DNA of 64,000 bases. Origin: Winogradskyella ludwigii. Lineage in GTDB: Bacteria; Bacteroidota; Bacteroidia; Flavobacteriales; Flavobacteriaceae. Below the pieces are notes generated by a model that ran no database searches, was not told where the DNA came from, and saw only the letters and a list, made by a program, of their open reading frames with translations. Positions 52,314 to 61,387 of the stretch are shown here, one piece after another. The position numbers were made by a program, and so were the translations under genes. The DNA lies in NCBI RefSeq assembly GCF_013403985.1, contig NZ_JABFDF010000006.1, positions 248,001 through 312,000 on the forward strand, given 5' to 3'. How positions within the stretch are numbered: the stretch's first letter is position 1; the number at the start of each line of letters is the position of its first letter.

Positions 52314-53738
52314 ATGGAAACGCCAGAAAATGAAGTTTTTAGAGATTCAATTGGTACCATTGATGAAGATGGTAAACGTAAATGGGTATTTCCTAAAAAA
52401 CCTTCAGGACCTTTATATGATAAGCGTAAACTAGTCAGTTACTTTTTAATCGCATTCTTATTTGCTGCTCCATTTATAAAGATTAATGGTAATCAATTTC
52501 TATTATTTAATATTTTAGAACGACGTTTTAACATCTTTGGATTCCCTTTTTGGCCTCAAGATTTCTATCTTTTTGTAATATCCATGTTAATAGGAGTTAT
52601 TTTCATCACACTATTTACTGTTGGTTTTGGGCGTGTATTTTGTGGATGGATTTGTCCACAGACCATCTTTTTAGAAATGGTATTTAGACGTATTGAATAC
52701 TGGATAGATGGCGATAGAAATAAACAAATGCGCTTGGCACGCCAAAAATGGGATGCCGAAAAAATTAAGAAACGAGTTCTTAAATGGTTTGTCTTTTTAG
52801 TGATCTCTTTTTTGATTGCTAATGTATTTTTAGCCTATTTAATTGGAGGAGATGAACTTATTAAATATATCGTAGAAGGACCTTTTGAGCATACAGGCAC
52901 CCTAATTCCACTGCTTATATTTACAGCAGTATTCTATTTTATATTTGCTTGGTTTAGAGAGCAAGTTTGCATTATTGCATGTCCTTATGGACGTTTGCAA
53001 GGTGTACTTTTAGATAACAAATCTATCATTGTTGCTTACGATTATAAACGTGGTGAGGCAGAAACTGGTCGAAAAAAATTCAGAAAAAATGAAGACCGAG
53101 AAGCTTTAGGACATGGAGACTGTATCGATTGTAACCAATGTGTAAACGTTTGCCCAACCGGAATTGATATTAGAAACGGAACGCAATTAGAATGTGTTAA
53201 CTGTACAGCTTGTATTGATGAGTGTGACCATATTATGGAAAGTATAAATCTTCCTAAAGGCTTAATTCGTTTTGCTAGTGAAGATGAAATTGAGAAAAAA
53301 GAGCCTTTTAAATTAACCGCTCGTATGAAAGGTTACATGGCTGTACTTACCATATTAATAGGAATGTTAGCAGGTATGTTATTACTACGTAGTGATGTTG
53401 AAGCTAGAATACTAAGATTGCCTGGACAATTATTTGAGCATAAAGAAAATGGTATTATTAGTAATGTTTACACCTTTAAACTTGTTAATAAAACTTCTGA
53501 AAATATTGAAGATTTAACCTTTAAATTAAGAGGTTGGGACGGAACTATAAACGTGGTATCAACTTCAGATACATTTAATGTAGATGCTCAAGGCATATCT
53601 GAAGGTACTTTATTTATAGAGCTTAAACAAAGTGATTTGTCTGGTGATAAAAATGATGTTATGATTGATCTTTACAGTAATGGTCAGATTATTGAAACCA
53701 CATCAGTATCATTCTTAGGACCACGAAGTTTTAATTAA
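52314..53738 (+). CDS. ccoG: Cytochrome c oxidase accessory protein CcoG
   Basis: 474 residues: membrane helices with the RVFCGWICPQTIF and REQVCIIACPYGRLQG motifs, two ferredoxin-type clusters (CIDCNQCVNVCP near residue 269, CVNCTACIDECD near 295), another helix and a C-terminal Ig-like domain. CcoG (RdxA/FixG) is a cupric reductase that assists cbb3 assembly. It lies 22 bp after ccoP. Confidence 0.95.
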   Translation: METPENEVFRDSIGTIDEDGKRKWVFPKKPSGPLYDKRKLVSYFLIAFLFAAPFIKINGNQFLLFNILERRFNIFGFPFWPQDFYLFVISMLIGVIFITLFTVGFGRVFCGWICPQTIFLEMVFRRIEYWIDGDRNKQMRLARQKWDAEKIKKRVLKWFVFLVISFLIANVFLAYLIGGDELIKYIVEGPFEHTGTLIPLLIFTAVFYFIFAWFREQVCIIACPYGRLQGVLLDNKSIIVAYDYKRGEAETGRKKFRKNEDREALGHGDCIDCNQCVNVCPTGIDIRNGTQLECVNCTACIDECDHIMESINLPKGLIRFASEDEIEKKEPFKLTARMKGYMAVLTILIGMLAGMLLLRSDVEARILRLPGQLFEHKENGIISNVYTFKLVNKTSENIEDLTFKLRGWDGTINVVSTSDTFNVDAQGISEGTLFIELKQSDLSGDKNDVMIDLYSNGQIIETTSVSFLGPRSFN

Positions 53739-53856
53739 AAAGATAGTTCATTAAGGTTGAAAACCTAATAAATAAAAAATAAACACCTTGACTGCCGCAT
53801 TAAAGCAGTTAATGCTAACATAAGGTCCTGAAATAAGTTTAGGATGACAAAATAAA

Positions 53857-54309
53857 TTGGTTATGAAAATTAATTGGGGAACAGCCATCGTAATTGCATT
53901 CGTATGTTTTATTTCATTCATCATGTACTTTGTAATCACTATGACTACAGATAGTAAATACGGACATGATTTAGTGGTAGAAGATTATTATGGACAAGAA
54001 CTACAATTTCAAAGCGAAATTGATAACCAAGAGCATGCAAAGACTTTAAAAGAAGATATTACTTGGAAAAAAACTAACGATGGTATTGTTATTACATTTC
54101 CTGAAGATAAGGATATTAACCTGGTTAAAGGAAAAGTGTTCCTATATAGACCATCTAATAAACAATTTGATTTTGAAATACCAATTTCACTATCAAACCA
54201 TAATTTGCTCATACCTGACAAACGTTTATTAGATGGTCGTTGGAACATTAAAGTAGATTGGAAATATAACACAAATTCTTATCTCTATAAAACAGAAATC
54301 AATTATTAA
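53857..54309 (+). CDS. fixH: FixH family protein
   Basis: 150 residues: an N-terminal membrane helix (NWGTAIVIAFVCFISFIMYFVI) and the FixH domain with DLVVEDYYGQELQFQSEIDNQ and a beta-rich remainder. It is needed for cbb3 assembly. The stop directly abuts the start of the next gene. The 118 bp before it contain only a weak hairpin and no gene. Confidence 0.9.
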   Translation: MVMKINWGTAIVIAFVCFISFIMYFVITMTTDSKYGHDLVVEDYYGQELQFQSEIDNQEHAKTLKEDITWKKTNDGIVITFPEDKDINLVKGKVFLYRPSNKQFDFEIPISLSNHNLLIPDKRLLDGRWNIKVDWKYNTNSYLYKTEINY

Positions 54310-55011
54310 ATGTTAGTATCGGCTCTCATTCTTGGATTATTAGGGAGTCTGCACTGCGTTGGTATGTGCGGTCCAATAGCATTTATGCTGCCTGTAGATC
54401 GCTCTAATTCTTTCAGGAAAATAACCCAAATTGCTATTTACCACTTTGGTAGATTACTAGCCTACAGTATTATTGGTTTAATTTTTGGTCTTGTAGGTAA
54501 AAGTTTTTCACTTTTTGGAATTCAACAGCAACTTTCTATTATAATCGGTGTTTTAATGATTGTTATAGTGCTTTTACCTCAGCATATAATAGGGAAATAC
54601 AACCTTACAAAACCACTGTACAAAGGTATTTCTAAAGTAAAATCGTCTTTAGGTAAAGCCTTAAAAAAGAAAACTGCAGATACGTTTTTAACTATTGGTT
54701 TTCTTAACGGCTTTTTACCGTGTGGCTTAGTTTACATGGCTGTGTTTGGTGCGGTTGCAACAGGTAATTTATTAGAAGGCAGTTTGTATATGGTATTATT
54801 TGGTATTGGTACTATTCCTTTAATGACTACAGCTATTTATTTAGGTAAATTTTTAAACAGCACTATAAAACAACGTATCCAGAAAGCAATTCCTGTTTTT
54901 GTTGTTGTCATTGGTATACTTTTTATTCTTCGTGGTTTAGGTTTAGGAATTCCTTACCTCTCTCCTGCTCCAATTGTAGATACTGTTTCTAGTGCTATAG
55001 AATGTCATTAA
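54310..55011 (+). CDS. SafE/TauE-like membrane protein of the cco cluster
   Basis: 233 residues, about six membrane helices. The opening LGLLGSLHCVGMCGPIAFMLP and the mid-protein GFLNGFLPCGLVYMAVFGAVATG are the hallmarks of the 'sulfite exporter TauE/SafE' group that accompanies fixH in cbb3 clusters, with the conserved HCxxMCGP and PCG cysteines suggesting metal or redox chemistry. The gene directly abuts fixH. Confidence 0.88.
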   Translation: MLVSALILGLLGSLHCVGMCGPIAFMLPVDRSNSFRKITQIAIYHFGRLLAYSIIGLIFGLVGKSFSLFGIQQQLSIIIGVLMIVIVLLPQHIIGKYNLTKPLYKGISKVKSSLGKALKKKTADTFLTIGFLNGFLPCGLVYMAVFGAVATGNLLEGSLYMVLFGIGTIPLMTTAIYLGKFLNSTIKQRIQKAIPVFVVVIGILFILRGLGLGIPYLSPAPIVDTVSSAIECH

Positions 55012-55094
55012 AACATAACTAATATCTTACAATGTGGTCTAATTATTGATATATTAGTTTTTAAATAATCATCAATTTACTATCTATCAAAACC

Positions 55095-55658
55095 ATGAAA
55101 AAAATCATCGTCTCACTTCTTTTTACAGCTTCAATTTTAACAGCAACAGCACAAGATGCTAGTGTAGAACAGTCCACCTTTGGCATACAAACCGGATTAT
55201 TCGGGATTTGGGGACACAATGAATCTAAACTAACCAATTCTATAGCATTACGCAGCGAACTTGGATTAGATGCTGCTATTTTCAGTGAGAATTTTTCTGG
55301 AAGTAGAGGTTTTGTATTAGTTCCAGCAATTACGGTTGAACCACGTTGGTACTACAATCTTAATAAAAGAGTATCAAAGTCTAGACGTATAGATGGTAAC
55401 AGCGGTAATTTTATAGCAATTAAAACAACCTATCATCCAGATCTTGTTATTGGATCAGTTGCAGATAATCTTAATTTTATTAGTGATATTTCTATTATTC
55501 CAACTTGGGGAATTCGACGTAACGTTGGTAAACATTTTAGTTACGAAACTGGTATTGGGCTTGGGTATGTTCATTTTATAAAAGAAAAAAATGTGTATTT
55601 AAAATACAATAATGGCCTAGCTCTGAACCTACATTTAAGAATCGGTTATCGATTTTAA
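55095..55658 (+). CDS. Predicted outer-membrane beta-barrel protein
   Basis: 187 residues: a signal peptide (…ILTATAQ), alternating aromatic/hydrophobic strands and a terminal Phe in LHLRIGYRF, which fits an outer-membrane barrel. No family recognised. It lies 83 bp after the SafE-like gene, and a conserved tie to the oxidase cluster is not shown. Confidence 0.65.
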   Translation: MKKIIVSLLFTASILTATAQDASVEQSTFGIQTGLFGIWGHNESKLTNSIALRSELGLDAAIFSENFSGSRGFVLVPAITVEPRWYYNLNKRVSKSRRIDGNSGNFIAIKTTYHPDLVIGSVADNLNFISDISIIPTWGIRRNVGKHFSYETGIGLGYVHFIKEKNVYLKYNNGLALNLHLRIGYRF

Positions 55659-55718
55659 TATTACAATACGTACATAGTCCTATTTTTACGTTTCACTTTA
55701 AATCTAAAAATATAGCAT

Positions 55719-55754
55719 AAAAAAAACGCCAAAGAACCAACAACTTTGGCGTTT
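55719..55754 (-). terminator. Terminator after the universal stress gene
   Basis: Minus strand: AAACGCCAAAG / CTTTGGCGTTT (55754-55724), 11-bp perfect stem, followed by a run of eight T residues. Confidence 0.85.
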
Positions 55755-55795
55755 AACACGATGTATAAAAACACTAACTAAATAAACATCGATAA

Positions 55796-56632
55796 TTATA
55801 TTTTAAATGTCATTACAGGCAAAGTAGAATGGTTTGCAATATCCTCAGAAACGCTACCTTCAAAGAAATGAGATAATCCTTTTCTACCATGCGTTGGCAC
55901 AGCAATAACATCTGCTCCAATAATATTAGCAAAATTTAAAATCCCTTTTTCAATAGAGTAATCTGACACTATATTAACACGTTTTATATTGTCTAAATTT
56001 CCGTCTGATTTTTTCAAAAAGTCTGCAACCACTTTATCAATTTCTACAGAACTTTTAAAGTTTCCGTCCGGAGAATTAACATAAACTAAATGCATTTTAG
56101 TGCCTAACTTATTAAAAGTAGCTTTAGCTTTAAGATAAGGTTCTACAGCTTCTTCAGAGAAATCACTAGCAAATACTGCATTTTCAAAATCCAACAGAAT
56201 AGGGTTATGCTTTATCACAAGAACAGGAATATTTGCATATCTAACTACTTTTTCTGTATTAGAGCCTATTAGCACTTCTTTAATACCGCTAGAACCTTGA
56301 GAACCCATAATTATTAGGTCTGCATTGTGTTCTAGAGCAACATCATTAACTTCACTCCAAACTTTAAAATGTTTAACAACAGGTGTTACTTTAATATTTT
56401 TTAAATATGGCTTATCTAAAAAGGCTTCAAATTTTTGTTCTGCAAGTTTTAAGTAAAAAACAGCCTCTTGATTCAACGTTTCGTTAGCAGAAGAAATTAT
56501 AGCATTAGAAAGTTCTAACATGTGCAATACAATAAGTTCAGATCCAAATTTCTGAGCTAAACTTGCAGCTGCTTCAAGTGCAAATTCTGAATACTCAGAG
56601 AAATCTACAGGTACAATTATTTTCTTCATCAT
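55796..56632 (-). CDS. Universal stress protein, two USP domains
   Basis: 278 residues with two UspA-like halves. The first has VPVDFSEYSEFALEAAA and the ATP-loop-like IMGSQGSSGIKEVLIGSNTEKVV; the second ends in AVPTHGRKGLSHFFEGSVSEDIANHS. It is cytoplasmic. USP genes beside cbb3 and hemN genes are a common low-oxygen grouping. Confidence 0.92.
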   Translation of the reverse strand: MMKKIIVPVDFSEYSEFALEAAASLAQKFGSELIVLHMLELSNAIISSANETLNQEAVFYLKLAEQKFEAFLDKPYLKNIKVTPVVKHFKVWSEVNDVALEHNADLIIMGSQGSSGIKEVLIGSNTEKVVRYANIPVLVIKHNPILLDFENAVFASDFSEEAVEPYLKAKATFNKLGTKMHLVYVNSPDGNFKSSVEIDKVVADFLKKSDGNLDNIKRVNIVSDYSIEKGILNFANIIGADVIAVPTHGRKGLSHFFEGSVSEDIANHSTLPVMTFKI

Positions 56633-56720
56633 ATTTTCTTCTTATTTAGTTAATACTGTTCAAACTCTATAAACATGCATTATATTTTTATCTCTGAGTA
56701 ATTATTTTAGCTTTCTGGTT

Positions 56721-58085
56721 TTAAATGGTCATTGAAAATAATTGTGTGTCAGGCTTTTTTCGCTGTAATAACACATCAAAAGCCATGCAAATATTTCTTA
56801 TAAATGGTTTTCCCTTTTCTGTTACAATTACTTTTTTCAACCCGAATTGAAGTAAATCATCCAATTCAAATTCCTTTAATTTAATGAGTACTTCTGGCAA
56901 TTCATCAAATAACAAATCATCATCTTCCCAAGATGTTTCAAAATTACACATCAGGTTAAGAATGTGTTTTCTAATCACTAAATCTTCAGCATTAAGAATG
57001 TGTCCTTTAAAAACCGGAATAATATTGTGCTCTAATAAATGGTAATATTCTTCATTAGATTTCACATTTTGAGCAAAACCATACCAACTATCACTAATAG
57101 CAGACACTCCTAAGCCAATCATGGCCTGTGTTTTAGACGCTGTATAACCCATAAAATTACGATGCAAAGTTTTATGTTCCATCGCCTTGTAAAGTGAATC
57201 GGTTTTTAAAGCGAAATGATCCATACCTATTTCTACATAACCAGCGGCTTCAAATTGTTGTTTTCCTGTTTCGTATTGTTTACGTTTAGATTCTGCAGAT
57301 GGCAAATCGTTATCACTAAAACCACGCTGCCCATTTCCTTTTATCCAAGGCACATGTGCATAACTATAAAATGCAATACGATCTGGCATCAAGGCTTTAG
57401 TCTTATTGATGGTTTCTATAACATCTGCTTCTGTTTGAAATGGTAATCCAAAAATAATATCATGTCCAACAGACGTATAACCAATTTTACGCGCCAAATC
57501 TGTAGCACGTTTTACGTTTTCGAAAGGTTGAATTCTATTTATGGCTTTTTGAATGTTTAGATTATAATCCTGAACACCATAACTAACACGTCTAAAACCT
57601 AAATTATATAAGGTTTGAAGATGGGCTTCTGTGGTATTGTTTGGGTGACCTTCAAAACTAAACTCATAGTCTTCTGCCAATTCTGACGTTAATAAAAGGT
57701 TAGATATTAAAAAATCAAGGTTTTCTGGAGAGAAAAATGTTGGAGTTCCGCCACCAAGATGTAATTCTTTAATTTTTGGTTTGTGTCCTAATAATTGCAC
57801 ATATAAACTCCATTCTTTTAAAACCGCTTTAATATATGGAGATTCAACTTCATGACGTTTTGTAATGCGTTTATGGCAGCCGCAAAAGGTGCATAGACTT
57901 TCGCAAAACGGTAAATGAATGTAAAGACTTAAACCTTCAGACGCATTACTTTCTTCAAAAGAACGCTTTAAAGATGCTTTCCATTGTACCAAAGAAAACG
58001 AATCTAAATCCCAATAAGGAACCGTTGGATAACTCGTGTAACGAGGTCCTGAAACATTGTATTTATTAATTAACGACTGATGCAT
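56721..58085 (-). CDS. hemN: Oxygen-independent coproporphyrinogen III oxidase
   Basis: 454 residues. The radical SAM cluster motif is CESLCTFCGC (CxxxCxxC) near residue 62, preceded by LYIHLPF and followed by LHLGGGTPTFF. It makes protoporphyrinogen IX without oxygen, complementing the heme demand of the oxidase. An Fnr-type palindrome is correctly spaced before its promoter box. Confidence 0.95.
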   Translation of the reverse strand: MHQSLINKYNVSGPRYTSYPTVPYWDLDSFSLVQWKASLKRSFEESNASEGLSLYIHLPFCESLCTFCGCHKRITKRHEVESPYIKAVLKEWSLYVQLLGHKPKIKELHLGGGTPTFFSPENLDFLISNLLLTSELAEDYEFSFEGHPNNTTEAHLQTLYNLGFRRVSYGVQDYNLNIQKAINRIQPFENVKRATDLARKIGYTSVGHDIIFGLPFQTEADVIETINKTKALMPDRIAFYSYAHVPWIKGNGQRGFSDNDLPSAESKRKQYETGKQQFEAAGYVEIGMDHFALKTDSLYKAMEHKTLHRNFMGYTASKTQAMIGLGVSAISDSWYGFAQNVKSNEEYYHLLEHNIIPVFKGHILNAEDLVIRKHILNLMCNFETSWEDDDLLFDELPEVLIKLKEFELDDLLQFGLKKVIVTEKGKPFIRNICMAFDVLLQRKKPDTQLFSMTI

Positions 58086-58102
58086 AGCTATAAATTCAAG
58101 TT

Positions 58103-58146
58103 CAAAATTAATAGTATGCTAGCGTTTAAAATATGATATTTGTCAT
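58103..58146 (-). promoter_or_regulatory. Fnr-type site and promoter before hemN
   Basis: ATGATATTTGTCAT (58133-58146) is the reverse complement of the site before ccoI. Minus-strand TAATTTTG (58110-58103) starts 29.5 bp after the centre, identical spacing to the ccoS promoter. Confidence 0.7.
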
Positions 58147-58231
58147 ATTCAATTAATCCCCTCTTGAAGACGCGGATTACCCTTGCACAAAAGCATTTAT
58201 ATATTTAACTTTACTAAAAAATAAAACTGCC

Positions 58232-58858
58232 ATGAACAGCACAAAATTCTTATCATTACTTGTTATTGTAGCCTTAGTATTTACGTCTTGTAAAGACGAA
58301 AAGAAAGAAAAAGAAGTCGAAGTAGAAACGGTTGAAAACACCATTAAATATGTGGTGAAACCTGAAGCAACTTCTGTAACTTGGAAAGCTTATAAAACCA
58401 CCGAAAAATTACCAGTTGGAGGTGAGTTTGCAACGTTAAATTTTGATAATAAAGAAGGAGCAACACCAGAAGAAGCTTTAAATAATTTAGAATTTTCAAT
58501 TCCTATTAGTAGTTTATTTACTAAAGACGATTCTAGAGACGAAAAACTTAAAACCTCTTTCTTTGGTTCTATGTTAAATACTGAATTTTTAAAAGGAACT
58601 ATTACATATAGCAATAATGCTTATGTTGCCTCTATTACTATGAATGGTGTTACAGCAGATTTACCTTTAGAAGTTAGTATTACTGACGAAAGACGTGTAA
58701 GTATGAAAGGCACCATGCAGCTAAAAGATTGGGATGCATTAGGCGCATTAGAAGCCTTAAACAAAGTATGCTTTGACCTTCATAAAGGTGCAGATGGTGT
58801 TAGTAAAACTTGGGAAGATGTTGCTATTGAAGTCAACACTTACCTAAGAGATAAATAA
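58232..58858 (+). CDS. YceI family lipoprotein
   Basis: 208 residues: lipoprotein signal ending in FTSC, an acidic/basic linker and a YceI lipocalin-like domain (TSVTWKAYKTTEKLPVGGEF … DSRDEKLKTSFFGSM). YceI proteins bind isoprenoid-like lipids. It is divergent from hemN. Confidence 0.88.
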   Translation: MNSTKFLSLLVIVALVFTSCKDEKKEKEVEVETVENTIKYVVKPEATSVTWKAYKTTEKLPVGGEFATLNFDNKEGATPEEALNNLEFSIPISSLFTKDDSRDEKLKTSFFGSMLNTEFLKGTITYSNNAYVASITMNGVTADLPLEVSITDERRVSMKGTMQLKDWDALGALEALNKVCFDLHKGADGVSKTWEDVAIEVNTYLRDK

Positions 58859-58877
58859 TATCGCTTATCACTTTACC

Positions 58878-58990
58878 ATTTGATATCATTTTAAGATATT
58901 ATCAAATGCATCAATAAAAGTATGGATTGCGTTCCTGAAACATTTTTTACTTACCTAAATTGTTTCACACGTTTTACATACTTTTATTGA
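58878..58990 (+). other. Structured non-coding region with two hairpins
   Basis: After yceI: ATTTGATA (58878-58885) / TATCAAAT (58900-58907), then a larger structure with TCAATAAAAGTATG (58911-58924) exactly complementary to CATACTTTTATTGA (58977-58990), and an inner TGAAACA (58936-58942) / TGTTTCA (58961-58967). Together the outer arms form an about 80-nt imperfect hairpin. It could be a small RNA, a terminator-like element or a miniature repeat. No gene is seen between 58859 and 59123. Confidence 0.6.
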
Positions 58991-59123
58991 TAGTATCTAT
59001 TTTAAACTGTTTAATTTTTAATTCATTTATAGTATCACATAGATGTTTGCACAGTTACTATTAATATAAAAGCGCATGTAACGCATTTTTATTATTAACC
59101 AAACTTAAAAATTAAAACAAATT

Positions 59124-59705
59124 ATGAAGAATCTTAAATTGATAGTACTTGCCACTACAGTTGTTTTTGCAACCGCTTGTAAAGACAACAAAAAGGATAC
59201 GGAAACCATTACTAAACCCGAAATTCAAAAAGTTGACAAGATGGTAAGTTCAGAAAAAACCTTGACGATAGCCTTGGCACCAAAAAGTGGTAGCAATGTA
59301 GAGGGCCAAATTAACTTTTCTGAAAAAGATGGAAAAGTCTCTATGAATGGAACTGTTTCAGGTTTAGAAGAAGGCGAGCACGCCATTCATATTCATGAAA
59401 AAGCAGATTGTTCTGCAGCTGATGGTACATCTTCTGGAGGTCATTGGAATCCTACGAGTCAACCACATGGTGCTTGGGGAGATGAAGCAGGATACCACAA
59501 AGGAGATATTGGGAACTTAAACGCTGATGCCAATGGAAATGCGACGATTACCAAAACAACAGATGAATGGTGTATTGGATGTGGCGACACTACTAAGGAT
59601 ATTTTAGGAAAAGCCATTATTGTTCACCTTGGTGTAGACGATTTAAAAACACAGCCTACAGGAGCTGCTGGAGCTAGAATTGGTTGTGCTGGAATTATAG
59701 AATAA
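59124..59705 (+). CDS. sodC: Cu/Zn superoxide dismutase lipoprotein
   Basis: 193 residues: lipoprotein signal (…VFATAC), then the SodC fold with copper ligands in EHAIHIHEKADCS, the metal-bridging region GGHWNPTSQPHG, and AIIVHLGVDDL near the end; two cysteines (DCS and GCAG) form the usual disulfide. It removes superoxide in the periplasm. An insertion with CIGCGD is unusual and may bind metal. Confidence 0.93.
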   Translation: MKNLKLIVLATTVVFATACKDNKKDTETITKPEIQKVDKMVSSEKTLTIALAPKSGSNVEGQINFSEKDGKVSMNGTVSGLEEGEHAIHIHEKADCSAADGTSSGGHWNPTSQPHGAWGDEAGYHKGDIGNLNADANGNATITKTTDEWCIGCGDTTKDILGKAIIVHLGVDDLKTQPTGAAGARIGCAGIIE

Positions 59706-59807
59706 ATACATTATATTTAAACCCATAAATAACAATTAATTGTTAGAAGAATTGCGGCGATTAACTTCCCCATTACTGCGAAACATTCTAAATAAATTCG
59801 CTAATAA

Positions 59808-60335
59808 ATGGAATTAGAATTACTGGTAAAACAGTTTCAAGATAAAAACCATGTGGCTTTTGAGAAGCTCTATGGTATGTATAGTAAAAGCATACATGGA
59901 GTGGTTTACAATATTGTAAAAGATACAGCAATTGCAGACGAATTGATGCAAGATGTCTTCATAAAAGCATGGAACAAAGCAGATACTTACTCTTCAAAAA
60001 AAGGACGTTTTTTTACGTGGATTCTCAATATAGCGCGTAATGCAGCTATAGATAAAACACGTTCTAAAGCCTTTAAGCAATCTAAACAAAACCTTAATGC
60101 AGAATATTTCGTAGATATAATTGCAGGTCATGACAGTTTAGATGATAGCACAGATGCCATAGGTATAAAAAAGTTTGTAACCGAACTGGGCGAAAAATGT
60201 AAAGCAGTAATTGAACTGCTCTACTTTAAAGGTTTTACGCAAAAAGAAGCTTCGGAAGAATTACAAATGCCAATTGGCACTATTAAAACGAGAAACCGAA
60301 ACTGTATTCAACAATTAAGAGATATGGTATTATAA
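59808..60335 (+). CDS. ECF-type RNA polymerase sigma factor (second)
   Basis: 175 residues: region 2 (ADELMQDVFIKAWNKADTY … FFTWILNIARNAAIDKTRSK) and region 4 (VIELLYFKGFTQKEASEELQMPIGTIKTRNRNCIQQL). The anti-sigma gene follows after 1 bp. It is not related in operon position to the sigma factor at 13665 and has no recognisable shared promoter motif. Confidence 0.93.
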   Translation: MELELLVKQFQDKNHVAFEKLYGMYSKSIHGVVYNIVKDTAIADELMQDVFIKAWNKADTYSSKKGRFFTWILNIARNAAIDKTRSKAFKQSKQNLNAEYFVDIIAGHDSLDDSTDAIGIKKFVTELGEKCKAVIELLYFKGFTQKEASEELQMPIGTIKTRNRNCIQQLRDMVL

Positions 60336-60336
60336 T

Positions 60337-61128
60337 ATGGATATAAAAGCATACATAGAATCTGGTATTTTAGAGCTATACGTAGCTGGCCAACTTTCTG
60401 AAACAGAAAATCAGGAGATCTATAATCTTTTGCAACAACATCCAAAATTGTTACAAGAAGTCTTAGAAATTGAAAGCGCAGTCGTTAAATTAACCGCTGC
60501 AGTATCGCCAAGAGCGAAAGGGTTTGAATCTATTAAAGCGAGAATAGCGAATGAAACTAAAGTTATAGAATTACAACCGAGACCAACTAATTGGATAAGC
60601 TATACAGGTTGGGCAGCGTCTGTTTTATTAGCAATGGGCTTATTTTGGAGCTTAAACAAAAAAACAGATTTAGAACAGCAATTACAAACCGCTGATACTG
60701 AAAACTTGTATTTAGAAACCCAAATAGAAGATGCCAAAAGTAATTTGGCCGCAACCAAGAATTTACTTAACATAATTAGAGATAAAGATCTAATTAGTGT
60801 ACCTCTTGGTGGCCAAGGTAATTTTGCATCTAGCTTTGCTAAAGTGTACTGGAACAAGGCAGATAATACCATTTACTTAGATGCAGAAGGTTTACCAAAC
60901 GCACCAGAAGGTAAAGTTTGGCAAGTATGGTCCTTAACATTAAATCCGTTAGCACCTACAAGTTTAGGAACTATAGACGATTTTAATACGGACGATAATA
61001 AAATATTTACCATTGCCAATGCTAACGAAAGTCAGGCCTTTGGTATTACTTTAGAACCAGAAGGTGGTAGTGATGGACCAACTATGGATCAGCTCTACAC
61101 ACTTGGTGTTGTAGCTAGTGCACCTTAA
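60337..61128 (+). CDS. RskA-type anti-sigma factor
   Basis: 263 residues: an N-terminal zinc-finger-free anti-sigma region (ESGILELYVAGQLSETENQEIYNLLQQHP), a membrane helix (YTGWAASVLLAMGLFWSL), a coiled-coil stretch and a C-terminal RskA domain (ASSFAKVYWNKADNTIYLDAEGLPNAPEGKVWQVWSL … GVTLEPEGG-like). It holds the preceding sigma factor at the membrane. Confidence 0.9.
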   Translation: MDIKAYIESGILELYVAGQLSETENQEIYNLLQQHPKLLQEVLEIESAVVKLTAAVSPRAKGFESIKARIANETKVIELQPRPTNWISYTGWAASVLLAMGLFWSLNKKTDLEQQLQTADTENLYLETQIEDAKSNLAATKNLLNIIRDKDLISVPLGGQGNFASSFAKVYWNKADNTIYLDAEGLPNAPEGKVWQVWSLTLNPLAPTSLGTIDDFNTDDNKIFTIANANESQAFGITLEPEGGSDGPTMDQLYTLGVVASAP

Positions 61129-61155
61129 GCATATTATTATATATATATTTAAAAC

Positions 61156-61183
61156 CACCTTGTTTAAACTTGGTGTTTTTTTT
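61156..61183 (+). terminator. Rho-independent terminator
   Basis: CACC-TT-GTTTAAAC-TT-GGTG dyad followed by eight T residues, 27 bp after the anti-sigma stop. Confidence 0.7.
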
Positions 61184-61320
61184 GTGTTAGATATATGAGG
61201 TTATATTTAAGTTCTTTATATTATTAGGTATTCTATATATCAATTGTAAATTCAGATCTGTCTTGATATACGGAATAACTAATAAAAATTAACGATAAGT
61301 AATTATAAACAAAGGAACTA

Positions 61321-61350
61321 TTGTTTTTTTACTTAAATCTTCTATCTTTA
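61321..61350 (+). promoter_or_regulatory. Possible promoter for the small lipoprotein gene
   Basis: TTG (61321-61323), 19 bp, TATCTTTA (61343-61350; one mismatch to TAnnTTTG), 38 bp before the ATG at 61388. Confidence 0.4.
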
Positions 61351-61387
61351 ATAAATAACACATATAAGAGTTTTAGCAAACATTTAA

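Noticed and set aside
58180..59070. TTGCACA words before yceI and sodC as a shared motif of the second sigma factor
   Set aside because: Only the 7-mer is shared; the downstream parts differ and the sigma gene itself lacks it.
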